Shown: piece by piece, positions 1 to 8,103 of the stretch
How the letters are laid out: each line of letters starts with the position of its first letter
How positions within the stretch are numbered: the stretch's first letter is position 1
From: Todiramphus chloris collaris
Lineage: Eukaryota > Chordata > Aves > Coraciiformes > Alcedinidae
Assembly (NCBI GenBank): GCA_025345505.1
Contig: JANVCC010000049.1
Span: 7,221,568-7,285,567 of the forward strand
Length of the DNA: 64,000 nt
Direction: 5' to 3'
Program-made: the position numbers and the translations under genes
Notes under the pieces: generated by a model
The model's input: only the letters and a program-made list of their open reading frames with translations
What the model was told of the DNA's origin: nothing
Database searches by the model: none

Positions 1-3000
1 AGAAAGAAATGTTGTCCCTAGCTGTTGGGTTAAAGCCTCAAGTAGTTAGATCAAAGGCATCTGTATTTAAACTCCGTGCCGTGGTGCACACCAGATCCAT
101 AGCCCTCTGGTAATTAAGACCTGATCACCTCTTCCCTTCCAGACTACACGTGTTGGAGGTTTGAATGGTGCATGCTGAGTCTCATGAGCCCTGGGAACCA
201 TCAGGGAGTCCTGAGGTTTTGACAAAACCATCAACTCCCTTCCCACAATACTAGACAGAGGGAATGTAGTGGGTTGGGAGCAGGAACTGGCTGTGGTATG
301 TTTGAAGAGCAAAACAGGTGGTGAATCATCTTTTAGGACTGGTTTTGTCCAGTAAGTGCTTTCCAAGCTCTTGTAAGAGTATACTGCTCTAACGTTTCAA
401 ATCAATGCTCCACCTCTTCCCCTCCTAATGTTTCATCACCTCACACAAGGCTCCCCTTAGGTCCATCTATACACATCTCTGCTCGCTGACTTTGCAGCAA
501 GCCTTTGCACTTCTTTGTGCTTCTGCAATATGTATTCGTTCTGCCTTCTCTCTCAGGAAAGATGCCTTTGCACCCTAAAAGCTGGCCTTATTTGGAAGGT
601 TGCTTTTCTTCCATTCCCTTCAGCTCAGAGTTGTGGGGGATGTTTATTTGATAGCGTTGCTGGGGAGAATAGCACTTCTGGGAAGGGAGGTGGAGAGACA
701 AAGTGTAGGCAGAACTCCTGGCCTCTTGTACCACCCTTCCCTCAACACCTCCTGCCTTCTGGCAGCATGCACCCATACACGGGGAGGGTGGAGGTGGGCC
801 TTCCTTTGGGAACACGTTGAAAGCAGCTTCCTGAGGAGATGCTTCCTGTATAACCTGAAGGTAGCTGGGAGCCAGGCCAAAAAAACTTCCTGACAAATAC
901 ACCACCACAGTTGTCATCTGTGAATGCGGCTGTCTCGGGGGTGGGAGGCTGCTTTTAAATGGTACTTAATGTATATTAGGTGACCTGTCATGGTTGGAAT
1001 AACCAGCAGTGCACGTTGGAATGATTAGAGTGGAAAAACATCGAAGTCACTTCATCAAAACTGTTTTTCATTTAGAGGATGAATATAGAGTCACTGTTGT
1101 CTGGTTTAATTTTTGTTATTTTTATATTTTAATAAAAATTCTTCCATCTTTTCAGGGACACGTATTTTAACTCTGATATTGAGAGAAGAAATGGAGATAA
1201 AGAGCTACACTGTAGTTCAGGGAGTAGTTCCTGTATAGCACAAGGGATTGTTTCCATGCAGCACCTCAGTAGGACTTCCTGGGCTTCCTCTCGTCCTGTA
1301 ATATATAGAAACCTGAGCAGCCACAGAGCCACTTCCATATGCTGTATGTAAACTGGAAAGTTTGTCTTTGCAGTTTCTGTGCTCTTGGTGTCTGATAGTT
1401 CTGCCTCTTCTTTTGCCAGTTTGCTTTCCTTTCTTATTATTCATCTTTTCTTGAAGAGCGTTTCCCACTTATCACTCAAAATAATCCTAAGTACAACTTT
1501 CTACTATGTACTGATCTTCACTCAGTGGTTTCCAATTGATTTATATTGAATATATTGCAAATGAGAAGCTATCCTACCACAAAAGTTTATACATAGAGCT
1601 TCTTTCTTTTTGGAGTCCTTTTATAAGTTTAAAAAGGGCTGGTGATGTTCTACACTTTCAGCTATTAAACATACAAAGCAAAATATGACATCCAGTAGGA
1701 TATGCATACCACAGCAGCTTTTACACCAGCCTTACACCGGTCACTCCAGCACTCTTTCCCTGACACTAGTGATATGGCAAGGACATCCTTGAGAACTTTC
1801 CTAATACAACTTGTCGAGCACAAACTGCTTCAGGTGTTTATGTGCATGTGCCTGTACAGGTCTGTAAGCACTTGATGGTGGTTGTTGCTGGCCAGAAGTC
1901 TCGAGATTCAAATAATAACCTCTTTCAAGTAAAAAGCAAGCATGCAAATCCTTCTTTTGTTCACGAGTTATGGTTCAGGTGCCTACACTACAACTGCATG
2001 TTGGAACCAAGATTAATCCACCACATCTGCCTTGTCTTCAAAGATGACTGGAAGATCTGACCACATGCTTAGTCCTGATATTTTTCTATGTTAGGAAGCT
2101 ATAGTGTGAGAAAGTACCTGTCTGTCTATCTTAAAAAAAAAAAAAGTGTCTATAAATATGTCTATGCATATGACTACATCTATGCACGTACATTTTTCAG
2201 GAAAAATCTGAGTGTTTTAGTACTTGGTTGTGTTGGTGCCTCAGTGTTTCAGAACAAAGCCCCCCCTATAGATTGCATGCTTTGTGTAATTCATGCTTCA
2301 TAGGCATTCACTGCCCTAAGCCAGATGGACATGGTAGCAGACAACAGAGCAGAGCTTACGATGCTATGAAGAGAAGGACTAGAAGCTGCACAGGCCTCTT
2401 TTTGATTGCTCTGCTGTCATTCATTGCTGAATGATGAAGAGAGTGTGAAAAATGATTGGTGGATTTTTCAAACGTATTTCACATCTTCCTAGCTGTAGAG
2501 CTTTGGACTTAAATCCCCTTGGACTGAAGGAGGAGGACTGGAGAAGCAATTGAATGCAGGCTTCCAAGGATAGAGTTTGGACCTTTTCCTTTAGCCGTAA
2601 CGAGTGGATGAGGTTGTAATTAAATTGGGGAATACAGACCACTAGCACTGTGCAGAGCTCACATTAACCACTAAAACACTGCGCTGAAAACTTGAGTTGA
2701 TTAAAATGTATTGTTTATAGAAATCTCTGTGGTAAGCAGTACAGCAGCTTGCTCTTCCTGCAGAAGCTGCTGGTTAAGTGTCAGAACAAGGCAAACGTGA
2801 GAGTCTGTTACATTACAGAATCCATGGTGCAGAACAAAAACATTGGTCCCAAAATAAAGCAGGAGTAGGGAGAAGGGGGAAGAGGTTGTGACTATAGGAG
2901 GGAAGGGGTCTTGAGTTTTGCCTTATTAGGGTAACTCTGGCAAAAAGAAACTGTTTGTCAGCATCACCTTGCTCTTCTCCAAAACCTGCTGCTGCCAGTT

Positions 3001-3841
3001 GTGTTCCCTGCTGTGACCTTGGTCCTCCTGGGTTTTCACAGGGACGGAACCACCAGAGTGGGAAAGGTGTAGCCAGGCAGGGGGTGGAGATGGGGTGGGG
3101 GGCTCTTACCTGGGCTTCAGTCAATTCAGAGGGAATTTCATCTGCTGCGGTAGCATTTACACTATAAATATAACTCGCAGTAAAGTAAATAGACTGTAGC
3201 TGGTCAAACACTCTCCGTCTGCTGTCTGAGGCACTGTCTGCTCACCTCAGCTGCATGATGGGTGAGGTTTAAAAGGAGCACTTTTGTCTGTTAGTTGGTT
3301 ACTGTGCGGTCTTTGAGTAGCTGTATTGGACCAGAGCTCCTTTTTACCAAAGACTATGTATGTCTCTTGCAGAAACTCTTCTAATGCACCTTATCTACCT
3401 TTTATGTATTGGCATTTCTTGCTTTTGATAGTTTTGCTGTGAAGGGAATGGAAGTACTGGATTCAAGGAATGTTTTATAGTTTGAGCAGGTTCATTGTCT
3501 ATGCCGCTTTTTCCTTTGTTCTAAGTCAGGGCCCATTTCTGAGTTTCTTAGGAAATAATGTTGGGGAAAAAATGCATTTTCTTTGCCTCATTAGCTCCAA
3601 ACTTTGTGAACAGCAGTACTTGCACTCCTGTTAGGACAGGCTGAGGGAGATTCTTCATGATATAGTGCAAGTCATTACAAAACAGTAGTTTAAGAATTAA
3701 TTCAAGGAAAACATTCTTCCCTGGAAAAAAGTCCCCAGGTGAACATTGGTTGAAATATTTCTACTAATAGTGATCTGCATCAAGTAATCACTTACGGCTA
3801 AATGTTATTTTTGAATTCAAAAAGCCTCCTTGCTCAGTATT
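1..3841. other. Left flank, non-coding
   Basis: No recognisable gene. The open frames here are at most 132 codons and their translations show no domain, signal peptide or family motif that I know. The sequence is ordinary AT-rich vertebrate DNA with a short poly-A run near 2132-2144 and a more GC-rich patch near 3050-3120. It may be intron or intergenic; the sequence does not decide. Confidence 0.6.
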
Positions 3842-3846
3842 CTACT
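3842..3846. repeat. Target-site duplication, left copy
   Basis: CTACT lies directly before the terminal TG of the provirus and is repeated exactly at 10927-10931, directly after the terminal CA. A 5-bp duplication is usual for class III (ERV-L) elements; class I and class II elements usually give 4 and 6 bp. Confidence 0.85.
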
Positions 3847-3982
3847 TGTCGCGGTTTAGGGTCAGGGCAGCCCCTAAAACCTATAACAGACGCTCTCTGT
3901 TAACCCCCCTCCCTCCCCAGAGGGGAAGAGAAAGGGAATAAGGGAGAGAGACTTAGCGATTAGAAAAGGAAACTAGAACAGC

Positions 3983-3988
3983 TTTAAT
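3983..3988 (-). terminator. Polyadenylation signal ATTAAA in 3' LTR
   Basis: On the minus strand this hexamer reads ATTAAA, the common variant signal. It lies about 30-45 bp downstream of the TATA-like run, so it probably sits in R. The same hexamer occurs in both arms of the rearranged 5' LTR, once in each orientation. Confidence 0.6.
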
Positions 3989-4015
3989 GAAAAGGAAAAT
4001 AATAATTATAAAAAT

Positions 4016-4036
4016 GGAATATATACAAATATATAC
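4016..4036 (-). promoter_or_regulatory. TATA-like core promoter of the LTR
   Basis: In sense the stretch holds two overlapping TATATATT-type runs (TATATATTTGTATATATTCC) just upstream of the polyadenylation signal. This is the expected place for the LTR core promoter. The upstream U3, which would hold enhancers, is 4643-4037 and is intact only in this LTR. Confidence 0.5.
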
Positions 4037-4643
4037 AAAACCAGTATGGAACCCAACCCCCCTGATGGTAATTACATCACCGTCACCACTGATGTTGTGC
4101 AGGCTCCGGGGGAGTCCCAGACTGGGCCCCGCAGCAGACGGGAGATGTGTTCGGGAGCTGGATTCTGGTACCGGGTTCAGGAACACGTAGACTGGATCGA
4201 AGGCAGTCCTCCTTGGGTGCTCCGAGGAAGGAACCGAGAGAGGACCCGAGCCAAGCCAAGCAAAAGCTGGCAAAGCAGTCCAAGAGGGGAGAGAAGAACC
4301 CAGAGACCCTTCGGGTCCCTCAGCTCTAGACCAAATATAGCGTATATGGGATGGAATACCTCGCTGGTCAGTTTAGAGTCTCCCGTCCTGTCCACTCCTC
4401 CCTGAAGGTGCAGCCTTTCACCTCCTGCACCCCCCAGTGTGGTACACAGGACCCAGCAGTGGCCTTGGTCTGCATACCAATCCTTGGTAGTAACTCTAAA
4501 CATAAGGTGTTATCACCGATAGAAGCAGACACTGTCTGTGAGAACAGGCTGCTACCTTCAGAAAGTGCAGTTAGTTAGAAGAACTGAGCTGAAAAGTAAA
4601 ATTACTGAACAGAATTAGTTCTGTTTTCACTCAAACCAGGACA

Positions 4644-4654
4644 TTCCACCCCTT
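4644..4654 (-). other. Polypurine tract
   Basis: In sense AAGGGGTGGAA lies immediately before the first TG of the 3' LTR. This is the position and composition of the primer for plus-strand DNA synthesis. It fixes the 3' LTR start at 4643. Confidence 0.85.
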
Positions 4655-4905
4655 ATTCCATACCATTTACGTCATACCCATTACTAGGGTATCACTTCTT
4701 TATGTATAAAAGTTCATTGAGTTCATGATTGTAGATTTCCATCCATTGTAACAGTCTCTCAAAGATGGAGTTCATCACAGTTCGTGTCCACAGGTTGCAG
4801 ATTCATCTCAGGAGGTTACTGGACACCACTTGATGAGGCTAGCTCCTGTCATCAGCATGATGTTATCCTGAAAGACACTTATTGAATACTGTTAGTATTA
4901 TGCAA
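4655..4905 (-). other. Short non-coding stretch between pol and polypurine tract
   Basis: About 250 bp with no open frame of note. Envelope genes normally lie here; none is present, not even a remnant that I can recognise, so the element appears env-less by design rather than by a recent deletion, as is usual for ERV-L-like elements. Confidence 0.7.
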
Positions 4906-7900
4906 TTAATATACAGCTTTGAATCGAGTATTCTCACCCAGGGTTAAATTTCCTTGAGGTACACACTGTACTTCGCCATCTTCCATCATCACCCACCAAG
5001 TACTTCCAGGTCCTTGAGCGAAAGCAGTCCCACGAATGGGTTTGCCTTTGCCCGAAGCAGGAAATACCCAAACAGTTTTCCCCAACAGATTCCTTTCATA
5101 CACCACAGGGACTTTATCCCCTTCTACTGTGTGTAATGGGTCTGACTGAGCAGGACCAGCTCGATTGATGGATCCTCTGGTGTTGACTAACCAGGTGGCT
5201 TGGGCTAAATGCTTGTCCCAGTTTTTAAAGGTTCCACCCCCCATTGCTTTTAAAGTAGTTTTTAATAATCCATTGTATCGTTCAATTTTCCCAGAGGCTG
5301 GTGCATGATAGGGGATGTGATACACCCATTCGATACCATGCTCTTTGGCCCAATTGTCTATGAGATTGTTTTTGAAATGAGTCCCATTGTCAGACTCAAT
5401 TCTCTCTGGAGTACCATGTCGCCACAGGATCTGCTTTTCCAGGCCCAGGATGGTGTTCCGGGCAGTGGCGTGAGGTACAGGATGGGTTTCCAGCCAGCCA
5501 GTGGTTGCTTCCACCATTGTAAGCACATAGTGCTTACCCTGGCGGGTTTGGGGCAGTGTGATGTAATCAATCTGCCAGGCCTGCCCATACTTATACTTGG
5601 ACCATCGTCCCCCATACCACAAAGGTTTTAACCGTTTCGCTTGTTTGATTGCGGCGCATGTTTCACAGTCATGGATAACCTGTGCAATAGCGTCCATGGT
5701 TAAATCCACCCCTCGGTCGCGTGCCCATCTGTATGTTGCATCTCTTCCCTGATGTCCTGAAGTGTCATGAGCCCACCGAGCTAAAAATAGTTCACCTTTA
5801 TGTTCCCAGTCTAAGTCTGTCTGGAACACTTTAGCAGCCTGGTCAACTTGCTGGTTGTTTTGATGTTCCTCAGTGGCTCGATGTTTAGGTACGTGGGCAT
5901 CCACGTGACGGACTTTTACAACTAATTTCTCTATCCGAGCAGCGATGTCTTGCCACAGTGTGGCAGCCCAAATGGGTTTACCTCTGCGCTGCCAGTTATT
6001 CTGCTTCCACTGTTTTAGCCATCCCCACAGGGCATTTGCTGCCATCCATGAGTCAGTGTAGAGATAGAGAACTGGCCACTTTTCTCGCTCAGCAATATCT
6101 AAGGCCAGTTGGATGGCTTTTACCTCTGCAAACTGACTTGATTCACCTACTCCCTCAGCTGCTTCTGTTACTTGTCGTGTGGGACTCCAAACAGCAGCTT
6201 TCCACTTCCGATGGTTTCCTACAAGACGGCAAGATCCATCAGTAAACAGAGCATATTGCTTATCATTATCTGATAACTGATTGTATGGTGGGGCTTCTTC
6301 AGCACGTGTCACCACCTGTTCTGGTGGCATCCCAAAGTCTTTACCTTCTGGCCAATCCATGATCACCTCTAAGATTCCTGGATGACTGAGGTTCCCTATT
6401 CGAGCTCTCTGGGTGATTAATGCAGCCCACTTACTCCATGTGGCATCAGTGGCATGATGAGTGGAAGGGAATTTACCCTTGAACATCCAGTTTAGGACTG
6501 GTAACCTTGGTGCTAGGAGGAGCTGTGCTTCAGTACCGATCACTTCTGAAGCAGCTCGAACTCCTTCATATGCTGCCAATATTTCTTTTTCAGTTGGAGT
6601 ATAGTTGGCCTCGGAGCCTTTGTATCCTCGACTCCAAAATCCTAGGGGTCGACCTCGAGTTTCCCCTGGTGCTTTCTGCCAGAGGCTCCAGGTAGGACCA
6701 TTATTCCCAGCTGCAGTATAGAGCACATTTTTAATGTCCTGTCCAGTTCGGACTGGACCAAGGGCTACTGCATGTACAATCTCTCGTTTGATCTGTTCAA
6801 AGGCCTGTTTTTGTTCAGGACCCCAATTAAAATTGTTTTTCTTTCGAGTCACTTCATAGAGTGGTTTTACAATCTGACTGTAACCAGGAATGTGCATTCT
6901 CCAGAAACCTACAGCACCTAAGAAGGTTTGTGTTTCCTTTTTGTTAGTTGGTGGGGACATTGCTGTTATTCTGTTAACCACATCCATTGGGATCTGGCGA
7001 CGCCCATCTTGCCATTTGATTCCCAAAAACTGGATCTCTCGTGCAGGTCCCTTGACCTTGCTTCTTTTTATGGCAAAACCAGCGTCTAAAAGGATTTCAA
7101 TTATTTTCTTACCTTTCTCAAAAACTTCTTCTGCTGTGTTACCCCACACAATGATGTCATCAATGTATTGCAGGTGTTCTGGAGCTCCACCTTTCTCCAG
7201 TGCAGTGTGGATCAGTCCATGACAAATGGTAGGGCTGTGTTTCCACCCCTGGGGCAGTCGATTCCAGGTGTATTGGACACCTCTCCAGGTGAAAGCAAAC
7301 TGAGGCCTACACTCTGGTGCTATTGGAATAGAGAAAAATGCATTAGCAATGTCAATGGTAGCATACCACTTAGCGGCCTTGGACTCCAGTTCATACTGGA
7401 GTTCCAACATGTCTGGCATGGCAGCACTCATTGCTGGTGTAACCTCATTCAGGCCACGATAGTCCACTGTTAATCTCCATTCCCCATTAGATTTCCGCAC
7501 CGGCCATATAGGACTGTTAAAGGGTGAGCGAGTTTTGCTGACCACCCCTTGACTCTCTAGTTGACGGATCAGCTTCTGGATAGGAGCTAAAGAGTCTCGG
7601 TTGGTGCGATATTGTCGTCGATGCACCGTTCCAGTAGCAATTGGTATCTTTTGATCCTCAACTTTCATCTTACCCACAACTGCAGACTCCTCTGAAAGGT
7701 TAGGTAGGACAGCCAGCTGTTTCTTGTCCTCAGTCTCTACAGCTGCTATACCAAAGACCCATCGATACCCTTTTGGGTCCTTATAATACCCTTTCTTGAG
7801 GAAGTCTATGCCAAGGATGCACGGAGCATCTGGACCAGTTGCTATAGGGTGCTTTTCCCATTTATTCCCAGTTAGACTCACTTCAGCATCTACTACAGTC

Positions 7901-8100
7901 AGTTCTTGAGATCCTCCTGTTATTCCAGTAATGGTAATAGATTCAGTCCCTTGATGATTCGATGGCAATAGGGTGCACTGTGCACCAGTATCTACAAGGG
8001 CTTTATATTTTTGTGGTTCTAACGTGCCAGGCCATCGAATCCACACAGTCCAATAAACTCTGTTGTCCCTCTCCTCCACCTGGCTGGAGGCAGGGCCCCT
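4906..8100 (-). CDS. pol: Pol: protease, reverse transcriptase, RNase H, integrase
   Basis: Replication polyprotein of the provirus. Residues are counted from a GTG at 8079, the first start-like codon; the frame is open from the codon after the gag UAG, and there is no ATG until residue 138, so this is the downstream part of a Gag-Pol readthrough product. Order: aspartic protease with DTGA at 30-33; reverse transcriptase with first catalytic Asp at 243 (TIDIANAFF), LPQG at 275-278 and YIDD at 305-308; RNase H with D614, E652, D676 and D746; integrase with zinc-binding H771, H776, C805 and C808, then catalytic D838, D897 and E933 (35 residues between the last two). The C-terminal 60-70 residues look like the integrase DNA-binding domain. 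It ends in TAA. All catalytic residues are present and there is no internal stop. No dUTPase follows integrase. Confidence 0.95.
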   Translation of the reverse strand, partial: RGPASSQVEERDNRVYWTVWIRWPGTLEPQKYKALVDTGAQCTLLPSNHQGTESITITGITGGSQELTVVDAEVSLTGNKWEKHPIATGPDAPCILGIDFLKKGYYKDPKGYRWVFGIAAVETEDKKQLAVLPNLSEESAVVGKMKVEDQKIPIATGTVHRRQYRTNRDSLAPIQKLIRQLESQGVVSKTRSPFNSPIWPVRKSNGEWRLTVDYRGLNEVTPAMSAAMPDMLELQYELESKAAKWYATIDIANAFFSIPIAPECRPQFAFTWRGVQYTWNRLPQGWKHSPTICHGLIHTALEKGGAPEHLQYIDDIIVWGNTAEEVFEKGKKIIEILLDAGFAIKRSKVKGPAREIQFLGIKWQDGRRQIPMDVVNRITAMSPPTNKKETQTFLGAVGFWRMHIPGYSQIVKPLYEVTRKKNNFNWGPEQKQAFEQIKREIVHAVALGPVRTGQDIKNVLYTAAGNNGPTWSLWQKAPGETRGRPLGFWSRGYKGSEANYTPTEKEILAAYEGVRAASEVIGTEAQLLLAPRLPVLNWMFKGKFPSTHHATDATWSKWAALITQRARIGNLSHPGILEVIMDWPEGKDFGMPPEQVVTRAEEAPPYNQLSDNDKQYALFTDGSCRLVGNHRKWKAAVWSPTRQVTEAAEGVGESSQFAEVKAIQLALDIAEREKWPVLYLYTDSWMAANALWGWLKQWKQNNWQRRGKPIWAATLWQDIAARIEKLVVKVRHVDAHVPKHRATEEHQNNQQVDQAAKVFQTDLDWEHKGELFLARWAHDTSGHQGRDATYRWARDRGVDLTMDAIAQVIHDCETCAAIKQAKRLKPLWYGGRWSKYKYGQAWQIDYITLPQTRQGKHYVLTMVEATTGWLETHPVPHATARNTILGLEKQILWRHGTPERIESDNGTHFKNNLIDNWAKEHGIEWVYHIPYHAPASGKIERYNGLLKTTLKAMGGGTFKNWDKHLAQATWLVNTRGSINRAGPAQSDPLHTVEGDKVPVVYERNLLGKTVWVFPASGKGKPIRGTAFAQGPGSTWWVMMEDGEVQCVPQGNLTLGENTRFKAVY

Positions 8101-8103
8101 CTA
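8026..8103 (-). promoter_or_regulatory. Candidate UAG readthrough signal between gag and pol
   Basis: Gag ends with UAG at 8103-8101 and pol continues in the same frame. Ten bases downstream (sense) is a 6-bp perfect hairpin, CCTCCA at 8090-8085 and TGGAGG at 8078-8073, with a six-base loop GCCAGG (8084-8079). A perfect complement of the loop, CCTGGC, lies at 8031-8026, so a pseudoknot is possible. Gammaretroviruses use a UAG followed about 8 nt later by a pseudoknot for this purpose. The pairing is read from the sequence; function is inferred. Confidence 0.5.

Larger units (their letters stand above)
3847..4643 (-). repeat. 3' LTR, full length (797 bp)
   Basis: In sense orientation it starts TGTCCTGGTTTGAG at 4643 and ends CTAAACCGCGACA at 3847. 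An ATTAAA polyadenylation signal lies at 3988-3983 (sense) and AT-rich TATA-like sequence at 4036-4016, so U3 is roughly 4643-4037, R lies near 4000-3965 and U5 is the remainder. These boundaries are inferred. The two LTR ends are near-copies of each other when one is inverted (TGTCnTGGTTT), which matters for the odd right end of the provirus. A polypurine tract lies immediately upstream in sense. Confidence 0.92.

Noticed and set aside
2813..3211. A 132-codon minus-strand frame
   Set aside because: Falls in a locally GC-rich stretch where stops are rarer; no motif or initiation context of note.
4655..4905. A remnant envelope gene
   Set aside because: Only about 250 bp with no open frame and no surface or membrane-anchor features.
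4906..8079. A pol start codon at 8079
   Set aside because: The codon is GTG, and the frame is open back to the gag UAG, so an independent start there is not supported.
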